A DNA stretch of 64,000 nt from an uncultured Acidimicrobiaceae bacterium (GTDB taxonomy: Bacteria; Actinomycetota; Acidimicrobiia; Spongiisociales; UBA5794): contig CAMYIJ010000002.1 in assembly GCA_947258375.1 (NCBI GenBank), positions 51,666-115,665 of the forward strand, read 5' to 3'. The position numbers were made by a program, and so were the translations under genes. Shown here one piece after another: positions 1 to 10,943 of the stretch. The stretch's first letter is position 1, and every line of letters begins with the position of its first letter. The notes under the pieces were generated by a model. That model did not search any database. It was not told the origin of the DNA and saw only the letters and a list, made by a program, of their open reading frames with translations.

Positions 1-1919
1 CAATCACACTCGACTCCAAAGTCCCCGCAGGCGATATCGCCGACAAGTGGAACAACCACCGGTTCTCGATCAAGCTGGTCAACCCGGCCAACAAACGGAA
101 GTACAAGGTCATCGTGGTCGGCACCGGGCTCGCCGGAGCATCGGCGGCCGCATCACTCGCCGAGCTCGGCTACGAGGTCGAAGCGTTCACCTACCACGAC
201 TCTCCTCGACGGGCCCACAGCATCGCAGCCCAGGGCGGCATCAACGCCGCGAAGAACTACACGAACGACGGCGACAGCATCCGGCGTCTCTTCTACGACA
301 CGGTGAAGGGCGGCGACTACCGGTCCCGGGAAGCCAACGTCTATCGGCTGGCTGAGGTATCGAACGAGATCATCGACCAGGCCACCGCGCAAGGTGTCCC
401 GTTCGCCCGCGATTACGGCGGCCTGCTCGACAACCGCTCTTTTGGCGGCGCGCAGGTCTCCCGAACCTTCTACGCCAGAGGCCAAACGGGTCAGCAGCTT
501 CTGCTCGGTGCCTATCAAGCTCTGGCCCGGCAGGTCGGCACCGGAAATGTGAAGATGCACGTTCGCACCGAGATGCTCGACGTCGTTGTCCACGAGGGAA
601 GGGCAGCCGGCATTGTCACGCGCGACCTCGTGACCGGTGAAGTGAAGTCGCACTCGGCGCACGCTGTCGTGCTCGCCACCGGCGGCTACGGCAACGTTTA
701 CTACCTATCCACATTGGCAATGGCGTGCAACGCCACAGCGATATGGCGGGCCCACCTCAAGGGAGCGTTGTTCGCCAATCCCTGTTTCACGCAGATCCAC
801 CCGACGTGTATCCCGGCTTCGGACGAATTCCAATCGAAGCTCACTCTGATGTCGGAGTCGCTACGCAACGACGGTCGGATCTGGGTTCCGGAAAGCTCCG
901 AAGACGGCCGCTCCGCGGACCAGATACCCGAAAGCGAGCGGGACTACTACCTCGAGCGGGCCTACCCCTCGTTTGGCAACCTCGTGCCACGCGATGTGGC
1001 CAGCCGAGCGGCGATGCGCATGATCGATGCAGAGCGAGGTGTCGGGCCGCTCAGGAACGGCGTCTACCTCGACTTCGCCGACGCCATCAGCCGACTGGGT
1101 CGCGATACGATCGAGGCCCGCTACGGCAATTTGTTCGAGATGTACGAGCGGATCACCGACGAGAACCCCTACGAGGTGCCGATGCGGATCTACCCGGCCC
1201 CCCACTACACAATGGGTGGACTGTGGGTGGACTACAACCTCATGACCACCGTCCCGGGCCTGTACTCGATTGGCGAGGCCAACTTCTCGGATCACGGGGC
1301 CAACCGGCTGGGCGCCAGCGCCCTGATGCAGGGTCTGGCCGATGGGTACTTCGTGCTCCCCTACACGATCGGCGACTACCTCGCCGACTTCCTCAACGTC
1401 CCGCCGGTGCCGACCGACCATGAAGCGTTCACCGAAGCCGAGCAAGCCGTCAGCGACAAGACCCGCCGGTTCCTCGAAACCAAAGGCACTCGCTCAGTCG
1501 ATTGGTTCCATCGTGAGCTCGGCAAGATCATGATCGAGCATTGCGGAATGGCACGGAGCCGGCCCGGGCTCGAGAAGGCACTCAGCGAGATTCCAGCCTT
1601 ACGAGAGGAATTCCGCGCCGACGTGAGAGTGCTCGGCGACTCGGCCGGCCTCAATCAGGCGCTCGAAAACGCCGGGCGGGTCAGCGACTTCTTCGAGCTC
1701 GCCGAGCTGATGTGCCAAGACGCTCTCGATCGTGAGGAGTCGGCCGGAGGCCACTTCCGGCTGGAGCACCAGACCCCGGAGGGCGAGGCGCAACGAGACG
1801 ACATCGGCTTCAGTCATGTGTCGGCCTGGGAATGGCGTGGACCCGGTGTGGCGGCGCTCAAACACAGGGAGCAGCTCGCCTTCGAATATGTGGAGTTGGC
1901 CCAAAGGAGCTACAAGTAA
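1..1919 (+). CDS. sdhA: Succinate dehydrogenase / fumarate reductase flavoprotein subunit (5' end outside window)
   Basis: Catalytic FAD subunit of complex II, oxidising succinate to fumarate at the cytoplasmic membrane. The reading frame is open from base 3 and already reads as SdhA ([18 protein letters not shown]), so the gene begins left of the window and the GTG at 114 is internal. Visible motifs: the dinucleotide-binding GTGLAG, the FAD-linking region [15 protein letters not shown], active-site HPTCIPA and HYTMGGLW, and the C-terminal [11 protein letters not shown] loop. About 638 residues are visible, close to the full length of the non-classical SdhA type (with sdhC normally upstream, not seen here). 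Its TAA overlaps the ATG of sdhB, so the two are translationally coupled. Confidence 0.96.
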   Translation, partial: ITLDSKVPAGDIADKWNNHRFSIKLVNPANKRKYKVIVVGTGLAGASAAASLAELGYEVEAFTYHDSPRRAHSIAAQGGINAAKNYTNDGDSIRRLFYDTVKGGDYRSREANVYRLAEVSNEIIDQATAQGVPFARDYGGLLDNRSFGGAQVSRTFYARGQTGQQLLLGAYQALARQVGTGNVKMHVRTEMLDVVVHEGRAAGIVTRDLVTGEVKSHSAHAVVLATGGYGNVYYLSTLAMACNATAIWRAHLKGALFANPCFTQIHPTCIPASDEFQSKLTLMSESLRNDGRIWVPESSEDGRSADQIPESERDYYLERAYPSFGNLVPRDVASRAAMRMIDAERGVGPLRNGVYLDFADAISRLGRDTIEARYGNLFEMYERITDENPYEVPMRIYPAPHYTMGGLWVDYNLMTTVPGLYSIGEANFSDHGANRLGASALMQGLADGYFVLPYTIGDYLADFLNVPPVPTDHEAFTEAEQAVSDKTRRFLETKGTRSVDWFHRELGKIMIEHCGMARSRPGLEKALSEIPALREEFRADVRVLGDSAGLNQALENAGRVSDFFELAELMCQDALDREESAGGHFRLEHQTPEGEAQRDDIGFSHVSAWEWRGPGVAALKHREQLAFEYVELAQRSYK

Positions 1920-2680
1920 TGGATGTCAAGCTACGAGTCTGGCGCCAGAACGGGCCATCCGGCGATGGGGCTTTCAAAGAGTACGACGCCAAGGGCATCA
2001 GCCCGGAAGCGTCCTTCCTCGAGATGCTCGACATCGTCAACGAGGAGCTGACGGCGGCCGGAGTAGAGCCGATTGCGTTCGATCACGATTGCCGTGAAGG
2101 CATCTGCGGGACGTGCGGATTGATGATCAACGGCCAACCCCACGGTCCGCAACAGGGAACTGCCACCTGCCAGCTCCACATGCGTAAGTTCGCCGACGGC
2201 GACACAATCGTCATCGAACCTTGGCGAGCCGCCGCCTTCCCGGTTGTGCAAGATCTGGTGGTCGATCGCAGCGCCTTCGATCGCATCATCGAGGCCGGCG
2301 GTTACATCAGCGTCGCCACCGGGGCGGCGCCCGACGCCAACCTCACGCGGGTGCCGCGAGACGCCGCCGAAGCCTCAATGGATGTCGCCGCCTGTATCGG
2401 TTGCGGAGCGTGCGTTGCTTCGTGCCCCAATAGTGCCGCTCAGCTGTTCACGGCGGCGAAGATGGCGCATCTCAACCTCCTCCCCCAGGGTCAGCCGGAG
2501 CGCTTCGACCGTGCGCTCGCCATGGTCGACGTGATGGAGGAGTTTTTCGGATCGTGCACCAACCACGGTGAATGCGAAACGGCTTGCCCCAAGGGAATCT
2601 CGATCGACTACATCGCCCACATGAACCGGGATTATGTACGGGCCCAGCGCGCCAACGTGCGCCTCGCAGGGCAGCGGTAA
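1919..2680 (+). CDS. sdhB: Succinate dehydrogenase / fumarate reductase iron-sulfur subunit
   Basis: Electron-transfer subunit of complex II, carrying electrons from FAD to the quinone site. The 253-residue protein has the [2Fe-2S] ligands C58, C63, C66 ([10 protein letters not shown]) and C84, then a ferredoxin-like C-terminal half with [11 protein letters not shown] and [15 protein letters not shown] for the [4Fe-4S] and [3Fe-4S] clusters. I chose the ATG at 1919: it overlaps the sdhA stop as TAATG and has AAAGGAG nine bases upstream. The frame is open further upstream inside sdhA, but that part is not SdhB-like. No sdhC or sdhD follows; the membrane anchor must be encoded before sdhA. Confidence 0.96.
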   Translation: MDVKLRVWRQNGPSGDGAFKEYDAKGISPEASFLEMLDIVNEELTAAGVEPIAFDHDCREGICGTCGLMINGQPHGPQQGTATCQLHMRKFADGDTIVIEPWRAAAFPVVQDLVVDRSAFDRIIEAGGYISVATGAAPDANLTRVPRDAAEASMDVAACIGCGACVASCPNSAAQLFTAAKMAHLNLLPQGQPERFDRALAMVDVMEEFFGSCTNHGECETACPKGISIDYIAHMNRDYVRAQRANVRLAGQR

Positions 2681-2844
2681 GGGATTTCGCTAGCAGCAGG
2701 ATTCGCTCGAGCCGCTCGGCAACGCCATCGCCCGATGAGTTGCGGAAGCGTGGTCGTCTTTCCCATCGATCACAACCGAGATCGGGTGGCTGCCGGTCGC
2801 TTCTACACTTGGGGACAGATTCGAAACGAAAGGACCGGTCGATC
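2681..2844. other. Intergenic region between sdhB and the SCP2 gene
   Basis: This 164-base spacer contains no gene. The bases directly after the sdhB stop (GGGATTTCGC...CAGGATTCGCTCGAG) loosely resemble the hairpin elements that directly follow the next two plus-strand genes, but do not form a good stem. A TACACT box at 2804-2809 is a possible -10 for the SCP2 gene; no convincing -35 is visible. Confidence 0.4.
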
Positions 2845-3237
2845 TTGAGCGTCCAGTTTCTCAGCGAGGACTACGTGGCCGCCGCCAACGAAGCTCTCAG
2901 TAATCATGCAGGTTTCACCGGCGCCATCGCAGGGGTGGACCTGGCGTTGCAGTTCCAGGTGACCGAGATGCCAAACGGAGACGATGTGGCCTACTACGTC
3001 GACATTTCCGGGGGAGGCGGTACGGTCGGACTTGGTGAGCTCGACGACCCCGATGTCGTCGTGAAGAACAGCTACGAAACCGCCGTGGGCATCAGCAAGG
3101 GGGATCTCAACACGCAGTTGGCCTTTATGACGGGCAAGCTCGAGGTTTCGGGCAAGAACGTCTCCAAGCTGCTGCTCAACCAGGCAGCCGTCAACGAACT
3201 GGCCAATGCGATGGCCGACATCGAAACGGAGTACTAG
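2845..3237 (+). CDS. SCP2 sterol-binding domain protein
   Basis: Small soluble protein of the SCP-2 fold, which binds lipids or fatty acyl groups in a hydrophobic tunnel; the bacterial ligand is usually unknown. The 130-residue product reads SVQFLSEDYVAAANEAL at the N-terminus and ends with the SCP2 signature region GDLNTQLAFMTGKLEVSG. I chose the TTG at 2845 because AAAGGA lies about ten bases upstream; the frame is open to 2572 but that part is antisense-like low-complexity sequence overlapping sdhB. Single-gene unit with a hairpin after the stop. Physiological role not recognisable. Confidence 0.8.
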   Translation: MSVQFLSEDYVAAANEALSNHAGFTGAIAGVDLALQFQVTEMPNGDDVAYYVDISGGGGTVGLGELDDPDVVVKNSYETAVGISKGDLNTQLAFMTGKLEVSGKNVSKLLLNQAAVNELANAMADIETEY

Positions 3238-3242
3238 GGGTT

Positions 3243-3267
3243 TCGAGCAAAATCAAGACTTGCTCGA
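3243..3267 (+). terminator. Hairpin directly after SCP2 gene
   Basis: Perfect 8-bp stem (TCGAGCAA / TTGCTCGA) with a 9-base loop, starting 5 bases after the stop codon. It lacks a U-run. Its sequence and position closely match the hairpin at 4793-4816 behind the next plus-strand gene, including the TTTCG before the stem and CCGCCTCC after it. Confidence 0.55.
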
Positions 3268-3382
3268 GTGCTCCACACCGCCTCCGGTGGCGCCCTAGAG
3301 TTGTTCGAGCGCACGGGTCGCGAGGGGGATGACTGAGCCTCCCTCCTCCAAGAAGCTGTTGATACGTAAGGCCAATCGGATG

Positions 3383-3428
3383 GTTAACGCAGAAGGGACG
3401 CACCTAGGTGCGTCCCTTCTGGGTTAAC
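3383..3428. terminator. Bidirectional terminator between SCP2 gene and hupB
   Basis: The 30 bases at 3391-3420 form a perfect palindrome centred on CACCTAGGTG. The pairing extends outward, with one mismatch, to GTTAAC on both sides. It lies between convergent genes and just 3' of hupB, as expected for a shared intrinsic terminator, although U-runs on either side are short. Confidence 0.8.
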
Positions 3429-3443
3429 TCGGTTTCCCTTTGC

Positions 3444-3719
3444 CTAGATGTTTACTGCGTCCTTGAGAGCCTTGCCGGCCTTGAAGGCAGGTACGTTGGC
3501 CGCCGCGATCGGAACGGCGGCCCCGGTGCGGGGGTTACGTCCCATGCGAGCTGCACGGTGACGACGCTCGAACGTCCCGAAGCCGGTCAGCTGTACCTTC
3601 TCACCGCGGGCCAGAGCCCCGGTGATCGCTTCCAGGGCGGCGTCGAGCGCCGCGCCGGCTGCAGCCTTCGAGTCTCCGGTCTTTCCGGCGACTGCGTCGA
3701 CTAGTTCTGCTTTGTTCAC
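3444..3719 (-). CDS. hupB: DNA-binding protein HU
   Basis: Histone-like nucleoid protein that bends DNA as a dimer. The 91-residue protein spans the whole HU/IHF fold: helical N-terminus [15 protein letters not shown], the GFGTF turn near residues 46-50, the arm with RMGRNPRTG and the closing helix [11 protein letters not shown]. It lacks the long Lys/Ala-rich tail of mycobacterial HupB. The ATG is preceded by an AGGAGG-type ribosome site. Monocistronic, ending at the strong terminator at 3383-3428. Confidence 0.95.
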   Translation of the reverse strand: MNKAELVDAVAGKTGDSKAAAGAALDAALEAITGALARGEKVQLTGFGTFERRHRAARMGRNPRTGAAVPIAAANVPAFKAGKALKDAVNI

Positions 3720-3893
3720 AAAAACCTCCTCCTTGTGAGCTGATAGCGCACGAGGTCAGAATTACACGCGTGTAAGACTACTCCTCCCCCCGAAATGCGG
3801 CAAGAACCGTTGCATCACAACGCATCGGCGCTTCACCCAACGACGTGCGGAGGCCGGTAGAGTGTCTGCCTCAGGAGGAAAGAGGATTCTGAG

Positions 3894-4787
3894 TTGAAAC
3901 GTGATTGGGCTCGCGCAATCGGCATCGGCGGCGCGCTCGTAGTGGTCATCTCGATCGTCTGGGAATTCGCCCGGATGCAGCCGGACAACAACTACCTGGC
4001 GAATCCATGGGCGCACCGCGGCTACGAGTCCGTCCACGGGACCATCTTCGCCACGATTGGTCTCGTCCTCCTCGTCGCGGTTTTACTCGTGGCGTCCAAA
4101 GCCAGCCAGAGTTTGTGGAACTCACTCGCGATAGTCGCCGCAATGATCATCGCCGGATGGTTGATCGCGCTCGTCTTTGCCGGGGGTGAAGACGTCACTG
4201 TCGCGAGTGACTCCATTGTCGCCTTCCTGCTTGCGGTTGCCATCGGGATCGGAATCGCATTCGGCGCGACCCGCTACGCGGAAGCTCGCTCCCTGGACGC
4301 GGTCGCCAACACCCTCGGCGGCGCCACCGGGACGCTGATCAAGATGGCGATCATCTTCGTTGTGACCATCTTGCTCGGCCTCATCATCGGCGATGAGATG
4401 ACGGTGCCGGCACACGTCGGCATCCTGATCATCATGGTCCTCCTGGGCGTCGTGACGAGTCTGATGAAGACACCAAGCATGGCGGCCAACCGCATGCTCA
4501 TCGCCTCGGCACTCGTGGCCGGCACGGCCATCGGGTTTTCGGGAGCGGCCATTCGGTCAACGCTCATACGGCTGCAATCCGAGACGGACCCCTTCATCCC
4601 GGGTCAGTATCGGGACACGCAGGTGACATGGGGATACTTCCTCGCCAACATCGGAGTCATCCTGGTGTTCATCGGTGCCGTGATGCTGTGGGCCCGCCGC
4701 CGTGACATCGTCCAGAGCCAACAACGGGCCGCCAAACAGCGCGAAGCCGCCGAAGCCTCAGCAAGAGAGCTGGCAGCCGCACGGTGA
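3894..4787 (+). CDS. Uncharacterised polytopic membrane protein
   Basis: I do not recognise the family. The 297-residue protein starts with a positively charged MKRDWAR followed by about seven or eight hydrophobic segments separated by short loops, one holding the acidic GGEDVTVASDSIV stretch. It ends in a charged, Gln/Ala/Glu-rich cytoplasmic tail (about the last 30 residues) that is probably helical. The TTG start at 3894 follows a strong purine-rich ribosome site (GGAGGAAAGAGGA), which supports translation. Divergent from hupB, with a terminator-like hairpin at 4793-4816 right after its stop. Confidence 0.75.
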   Translation: MKRDWARAIGIGGALVVVISIVWEFARMQPDNNYLANPWAHRGYESVHGTIFATIGLVLLVAVLLVASKASQSLWNSLAIVAAMIIAGWLIALVFAGGEDVTVASDSIVAFLLAVAIGIGIAFGATRYAEARSLDAVANTLGGATGTLIKMAIIFVVTILLGLIIGDEMTVPAHVGILIIMVLLGVVTSLMKTPSMAANRMLIASALVAGTAIGFSGAAIRSTLIRLQSETDPFIPGQYRDTQVTWGYFLANIGVILVFIGAVMLWARRRDIVQSQQRAAKQREAAEASARELAAAR

Positions 4788-4792
4788 AGGTT

Positions 4793-4816
4793 TCGGCCAA
4801 GTCAGGATTTGGCCGA
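4793..4816 (+). terminator. Hairpin directly after membrane-protein gene
   Basis: Perfect 8-bp stem (TCGGCCAA / TTGGCCGA) with an 8-base loop, beginning 5 bases after the stop. It sits between convergent genes and shares sequence and spacing with the hairpin at 3243-3267. No U-run. Confidence 0.55.
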
Positions 4817-4842
4817 GTCGCCGCGTACCGCCTCCCGAGACT

Positions 4843-5772
4843 CTAGATCTGCTTCAGGTCCTCGACCTTTTCCTTCACGGCGACGGCGGCTTCGCGGAGG
4901 GCCGCGGTCTCGGAGTCGGTCAGGTCGACCTCAACGATTTCGCCGATACCCGAAGCGTTGAGCTTGGCGAGCACACCGAGGTAGACGCCTTCGATCCCGT
5001 ACTGGCCTTCGGTCCACGCGCACACCGGCATGGTTGCGCCGGAATCGGTGAGAATGGCCTCAACCATCTTCGCTGCGGCCGCCGACGGGGCGTAGTACGC
5101 GCTGCCGGTCTTGAGCAGCCCCACGATCTCAGCCCCACCCTTGCGAGTGCGATCGACGAGTTCATCGATCGTGGCCGCATCGAGCACGTCGGAGAGCAGC
5201 TTGCCACCGACCTTGCACAGCGACGGTACGGGGACCATCGTGTCTCCGTGGCTTCCGAGCGTTACCGCCTCGACTTCGAGGATGTCGACATCTGCTGCCT
5301 CCGAGATGAAATGGGCGAACCGGGCTGAGTCGAGCATGCCGGCCTGGCCCATCACCTTGCTGCGGGGAAGACCCGACACTTCTGCTGCGAGAGTCGTCAT
5401 CTGATCCAATGGGTTCGTAACAACGACCAGCGTTGCCTGCGGTGAGTGCTCCATGAGCTGGTTGACCACATCGGTGACGATCCCGGCGTTCACGCCGAGT
5501 AGATCCATGCGGCTCATGCCCGGCTTGCGGGGCAATCCCGCAGTGATCACGACAACATCGCTGCCCGCAGTGTCGCTGTAATCGTTGGTGCCGGTAACGA
5601 GAGTGCGGTAGCCGAGAACGGGCCGCGATTGGTTCATGTCGAGCGCCAGACCTTGCGGCAGGCCCTCAACGATGTCGGTCATGACTACTTCATCTGCGAT
5701 GTCGGCTTCAGCCAGGCGCTGGACCGTCGTGGATCCGTACTTGCCGGCTCCAACCACTGTGACTTTGCTCAT
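4843..5772 (-). CDS. mdh: Malate dehydrogenase (LDH-like type)
   Basis: NAD-dependent oxidation of malate to oxaloacetate in the TCA cycle. The 309-residue protein has the Rossmann motif GAGKYG (8-13), Asp33 ending beta-2 (favouring NAD over NADP), the mobile-loop arginines R82 and R88 in LPRKPGMSR, N120 (VVTNPLD), R151 and catalytic H175 (GSHGD). Arg at position 82 distinguishes malate from lactate dehydrogenase. AGGAGG precedes the ATG. It lies 21 bases after icd, so icd and mdh are probably co-transcribed as the last genes of the long minus-strand run from sucC. Confidence 0.95.
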   Translation of the reverse strand: MSKVTVVGAGKYGSTTVQRLAEADIADEVVMTDIVEGLPQGLALDMNQSRPVLGYRTLVTGTNDYSDTAGSDVVVITAGLPRKPGMSRMDLLGVNAGIVTDVVNQLMEHSPQATLVVVTNPLDQMTTLAAEVSGLPRSKVMGQAGMLDSARFAHFISEAADVDILEVEAVTLGSHGDTMVPVPSLCKVGGKLLSDVLDAATIDELVDRTRKGGAEIVGLLKTGSAYYAPSAAAAKMVEAILTDSGATMPVCAWTEGQYGIEGVYLGVLAKLNASGIGEIVEVDLTDSETAALREAAVAVKEKVEDLKQI

Positions 5773-5793
5773 TGTTCAGGCCTCCTGAGGGGA

Positions 5794-6996
<1,203 letters not shown>

Positions 6997-7059
6997 GTTT
7001 GACTGCTCTCCTGTCACGACGTTTGGACGCAAGCGTAGCCGGAGCGCTGAACCCGAAAG

Positions 7060-7926
7060 TCAGGCTCCAGCCGCCGCCGCAGAGCGTTCGGCGGCGCTCA
7101 CCGTGTTCTCCAGCAGTGAAGCGATCGTCATCGGGCCGACGCCGCCCGGCACCGGTGTGATCGCTCCGGCGATGTCGAACACGCCGTCATAGTCCACGTC
7201 GCCGACGAGGCCGTCGTCGGTGCGGTTGATACCAACATCGATGATCGTTGCCCCCGGCTTCACGAAATCGGCGGTCACGAAGTTGGGCCGGCCGATGGCG
7301 ACGATGAGGATGTCCGCCTCCCGAGCAACACCCGGGAGATCGGGCGTCCGTGAGTGGGTTTGGATCACCGTGCAGTCAACACCTTTGACGCTCAGAAGCA
7401 GCGACATGGGTCGTCCCACCAGGAATGAACGGCCGATGACCACCGCCAGCTTGCCGCTTGTCTCTACCTCGTAGTGGGACAGGATCCGCATGATCCCGGC
7501 GGGCGTCGCCGGACGCGGCCCCGGCCGATCGAGTACCAGTCGCCCCAGGGAGTCGGGGTGGAGACCGTCAGCGTCCTTCGCCGGGGCGATCAACTCCACG
7601 GCCTGGTTGCCATCTAGCCCGTCGGGTAGCGGAAGCTGGACGATCATGCCGTCGACCTGGGGATCTTCGTTGAGCTCCCGGATGAGGTCTTCCACCTTGT
7701 CCTGGGTCGTATCCGCGGGAAGGGTCCGGTCGAACGACAGCATGCCAGCCTCGGTGGCTGCGCGGTGCTTCCCGCGCACGTACACCTGGGATGCGGCGTC
7801 TTCGCCGACGAGGACCGTGGCCAAGCCGACTGTGCGGCCCATCTCGGCCAGGGCGGCTACCCGCTCCTTGACCTCGGCGCGAACGACTGTCGCAACTTCC
7901 TTACCTGATAGCACTTGAGCGCTCAA
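7060..7926 (-). CDS. folD: Bifunctional methylenetetrahydrofolate dehydrogenase / cyclohydrolase
   Basis: Interconverts 5,10-methylene-THF and 10-formyl-THF, which supplies the formyl donor used by the adjacent purH and purN. The 288-residue protein carries [13 protein letters not shown] with the catalytic Lys, the VQLPLP signature, the NADP-binding GRSFLVGRP (commonly GRSNIVGKP) and the closing [11 protein letters not shown]. It starts with TTG overlapping the purH stop as TTGA; the ribosome site GGAGG lies inside purH about 11 bases upstream. Clearly part of the purine/one-carbon operon. Confidence 0.95.
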   Translation of the reverse strand: MSAQVLSGKEVATVVRAEVKERVAALAEMGRTVGLATVLVGEDAASQVYVRGKHRAATEAGMLSFDRTLPADTTQDKVEDLIRELNEDPQVDGMIVQLPLPDGLDGNQAVELIAPAKDADGLHPDSLGRLVLDRPGPRPATPAGIMRILSHYEVETSGKLAVVIGRSFLVGRPMSLLLSVKGVDCTVIQTHSRTPDLPGVAREADILIVAIGRPNFVTADFVKPGATIIDVGINRTDDGLVGDVDYDGVFDIAGAITPVPGGVGPMTIASLLENTVSAAERSAAAAGA

Positions 7927-9464
7927 TGTTTGAAATACCTCCGATTAGTGAAGACCAGGGCCATACCGTGTTCGTCAGCAGCTGCGATTACCTCGTCGTC
8001 CCGCATCGAGCCACCGGGCTCGATCACCGCGGTTACGCCGGCAGCTGCCAGCACATCGAGACCATCACGAAATGGAAAGAAGGCGTCGCTGGCGGCAACT
8101 CCACCGGCGGCGCGCTCGGCGGCTTTGGCGAGGGCCCGCTGGGCCGCTCCCACCCTGCTCTGATCGCCGGCACCAACACCAACGGCGGTCTCATTGGCCG
8201 CCACGACGATCGAGTTCGATTTGGTGTGAGCCGCTACCACCCATGCAAATGCCAGGTCGGCCTGCTCCTCGGCAGTCGGTTTGCGGGCCGAAACAATGGA
8301 CCAGTCTTCAGGCCAGGTCGAGGCCTCAGCCAACGGAACCAACTCCCGCTGCTGGGCCAGCATCCCGTGCTCAAGACGCCGCAGATCGAGATCCGACCGT
8401 CCGGGCGGCGGGGCACCGATCACCCGCAGGTTGGCCTTGCCGGCAAGAAGCGCCCGGGCCTCGTCGGAGACCGCCGGCGCTATCACGACCTCGATGAAGA
8501 AGGCGGTGATCAGCTCAGCGGTCGCGGCGTCGAGTTCAGTGTTGACGGCAACGACACCGCCGAAGGCCGCCAGCGGATCACACTCCCAGGCTGCGGTGAA
8601 AGCCTCGGCAAGAGTTGGGCGCACAGCGGCACCCGCCGCGTTGGTGTGCTTGATGACCGCAACGCCGGGCTCGGCGAGGTCACTGACCAAGCGCCACGCC
8701 GCCTCGGTGTCGGCATAGTTGTTGAAGGACATTGCCTTCCCCTGGAGCTGTTCGGCGCGCTGCCACCAGCCACCACCATCCGGACGGCGATACACCGCGG
8801 CTGCCTGCTCCGGGTTCTCGCCGTACCGCAGATCATCAGCCTTCTCGAAGGCCAACACCAACCGATCCGGCAGCGTCTGGTCTCGATGGAGCCAGCCGAC
8901 GATGGCGGCGTCGTAGGCCGCGGTTCGGTAGAAGGCCGCCCGGGCCAGCCGGGCGCGTAGCTCGTCGCTGAGGCCGCCCCCTTCAACGGCCTGAGCCACC
9001 TCGTCGTACTGGTCGGGAGACGTCACCACTCCCACCCAGGCGTGGTTCTTCGCAGCCGCCCGCAGCATCGTTGGGCCGCCGATGTCGATCTTCTCGATTG
9101 CTTCAGCAGCCGTCACATCAGGGTTGGCCACAGTCGCTTCGAACGGATAGAGGTTGACCACGACCAGCTCGAACGGCGCGATGCCTTGCTCCATCAGGTC
9201 TTCCTGATGATCTGCCTGTCCATGATCGGCGAGGATGCCGGCATGGATGCGCGGATGCAGGGTTTTGACCCGGCCCCCGAGCATCTCCGGGGCACCGGTC
9301 ACCGCGGCGACGGCAGTCACCGGCAGGCCGGCCGCTTCGATGGCGGATGCCGTGCCGCCCGACGACACCACCTCAACACCTGCTGCAACGAGCCGGCCGA
9401 CGAACTCGACCAAACCCGACTTGTCGGAAACTGAAACCAAAGCCCTCTTGACCGGCCGATTCAC
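7923..9464 (-). CDS. purH: Bifunctional AICAR formyltransferase / IMP cyclohydrolase
   Basis: Performs the last two steps of de novo IMP synthesis. The 513-residue protein has an N-terminal cyclohydrolase (MGS-like) domain beginning [11 protein letters not shown] with [13 protein letters not shown], and a C-terminal transformylase domain including the catalytic KHTNAAGAA and [11 protein letters not shown], ending TNRRYFKH. The GTG start overlaps the purN stop as GTGA; its own end overlaps folD. The order purN-purH-folD means the two formyl-folate-using enzymes and the folate enzyme are made together. Confidence 0.96.
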   Translation of the reverse strand: MNRPVKRALVSVSDKSGLVEFVGRLVAAGVEVVSSGGTASAIEAAGLPVTAVAAVTGAPEMLGGRVKTLHPRIHAGILADHGQADHQEDLMEQGIAPFELVVVNLYPFEATVANPDVTAAEAIEKIDIGGPTMLRAAAKNHAWVGVVTSPDQYDEVAQAVEGGGLSDELRARLARAAFYRTAAYDAAIVGWLHRDQTLPDRLVLAFEKADDLRYGENPEQAAAVYRRPDGGGWWQRAEQLQGKAMSFNNYADTEAAWRLVSDLAEPGVAVIKHTNAAGAAVRPTLAEAFTAAWECDPLAAFGGVVAVNTELDAATAELITAFFIEVVIAPAVSDEARALLAGKANLRVIGAPPPGRSDLDLRRLEHGMLAQQRELVPLAEASTWPEDWSIVSARKPTAEEQADLAFAWVVAAHTKSNSIVVAANETAVGVGAGDQSRVGAAQRALAKAAERAAGGVAASDAFFPFRDGLDVLAAAGVTAVIEPGGSMRDDEVIAAADEHGMALVFTNRRYFKH

Positions 9465-10087
9465 GCGTTCACCCTTCGTTTGACCTTCCGCCCGCTGATC
9501 TCGAATTCTCCCGCTGCCAGCCGCGTCACCACCTCGGGCAGCAGACGATGCTCGATCACCTGGATCCGGCTGTGGAGGGCTGCTTCGTCGTCGCCCGGCA
9601 TCACCGCCAGGGCCTCCTGCGCGATGATCGGACCGTGATCGAGGTGCTCATCGACAAAATGTAGGGTGACGCCTGTGACCTTGGCGCCGTAGGCAAGGGC
9701 GTCGCGCACGCCGTGCGCCCCGGGGAACGCGGGAAGCAAGGACGGGTGGATGTTGATGATCCGGTCCGGGAATTGGACGACGGCGCTCGGGCCCAGAACC
9801 CGCATGAACCCGGCGAGCACGATGTAGTCCGGATCGAACTCGCCGGCCGCGGCACAGATGGCGTCGGTGAACTCGTTGCGATCCGCGTGGTCACCCCACT
9901 CGACGACACGGCTCGGGACCTCGGCGGCGGCGGCCCGCCGGAGGGCACGGGCATCGGGCTGGTCGGACACCACCCCGGCGACGCTCCAGCCGCTCTCGAC
10001 GGCGTCGAGCAGGACCTGGAGGTTGGATCCCGAGCCAGATGCAAGCACGACGATTCGGGCCCCGATGTCGCTGCTGTCCTGTGCCAT
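9461..10087 (-). CDS. purN: Phosphoribosylglycinamide formyltransferase
   Basis: Transfers formyl from 10-formyl-THF to GAR, step 3 of purine synthesis. The 208-residue protein has the phosphate-binding VLASGSGSNLQ, the catalytic Asn/His pair in IINIHPSLLPAFPG and the catalytic Asp in HFVDEHLDHGPIIAQ. I start it at the ATG 10087 (MAQDSSDIGARIVVLASG); the frame stays open into the upstream gene but that stretch is not PurN-like. Thirteen bases after the DUF6159 gene and 4 bases overlapping purH. Confidence 0.95.
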   Translation of the reverse strand: MAQDSSDIGARIVVLASGSGSNLQVLLDAVESGWSVAGVVSDQPDARALRRAAAAEVPSRVVEWGDHADRNEFTDAICAAAGEFDPDYIVLAGFMRVLGPSAVVQFPDRIINIHPSLLPAFPGAHGVRDALAYGAKVTGVTLHFVDEHLDHGPIIAQEALAVMPGDDEAALHSRIQVIEHRLLPEVVTRLAAGEFEISGRKVKRRVNA

Positions 10088-10100
10088 TGCAGGCGTCAGC

Positions 10101-10931
10101 TTACCGGTAGCGGCGGGCCTCTCTTCTACTGCGGAATGCCTCGGCAAACGACTGCTCGTTGTAGTAGGCGCCGGGCACCGTTCCGTCGGCCGCATAGTGA
10201 TACAGCGCGGTCTGGAAGATGCCCGAAAGGGTCGCCATGACGATGGCGACTCCAGCCAGCCACAGCACCCCGACGGCAATGAGGACGAGCATTCCGTTGG
10301 TCACGCCCAGGAATAGCAAGGCGACTCCGGGAAGGCTCGCCAGGAACCCGACAAACCCGAGCCCCACCTGAGCCGCCAGGTTCTCGCCCCAGGTGCGCCG
10401 GAACATCTCGGCCGACTTCTTGACCGCGGCGCTCACGCCAAGCCCCTCCACGACGATGATCGGGAGCACGAGGAAAGTCACCACCGCCCACGCCATGCCG
10501 ACGAGACCGATGACGATGCGGCCGATGAGGCCGGCGCGTTCCTCGAGAGAACGCAGGATCAGAGACACCGTCGCCGACACGATGGCCCAGGGGAGGATCT
10601 TGCCCGCCCGCCGGGCCGCTCCCCGCAGGGCACTGCCGACGGTCGGATCGCCACCGTTGAGTCGCTCATGGGCGGCGCTGACCAGGGCCGCGTTGAAGAA
10701 GATGGTGACGTAGGCGAGCACGAGATACATGACGAAGAGCGTCACGTAGTGCCCCACCCCCGGCTCCCAGTTCTCCAGGTCGGTCGAAGCGAAGATCGGA
10801 ACCAGGAACAGCGCGATCGTCGCCAGCGTGGCCAGCGTCGACAGAATCGGCAGCAGGAGCAGCTCCTTGTCGGCCTTGAGGACCTGCCAGGACGACTTGG
10901 CGATTTCGATTGAGGATTGAATGCGTGACAT
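10101..10931 (-). CDS. DUF6159-like integral membrane protein
   Basis: Actinobacterial membrane protein resembling the DUF6159 family; function unknown. The 276-residue chain starts with a soluble stretch (SIEIAKSSWQVLKADKELL), then about five or six hydrophobic segments, including one near 28-50, a pair near 60-90 and a C-terminal pair after residue 185, with a basic loop AARRAGKILPW between. It ends in a charged tail rich in Arg. Sits in the gapless sucCD-lysE-DUF6159-purNHfolD run, 12 bases after the LysE-type gene; in mycobacteria unrelated membrane proteins also sit between sucD and purN. Confidence 0.7.
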   Translation of the reverse strand: MSRIQSSIEIAKSSWQVLKADKELLLLPILSTLATLATIALFLVPIFASTDLENWEPGVGHYVTLFVMYLVLAYVTIFFNAALVSAAHERLNGGDPTVGSALRGAARRAGKILPWAIVSATVSLILRSLEERAGLIGRIVIGLVGMAWAVVTFLVLPIIVVEGLGVSAAVKKSAEMFRRTWGENLAAQVGLGFVGFLASLPGVALLFLGVTNGMLVLIAVGVLWLAGVAIVMATLSGIFQTALYHYAADGTVPGAYYNEQSFAEAFRSRREARRYR

Positions 10932-10943
10932 GTGATGACCGTA

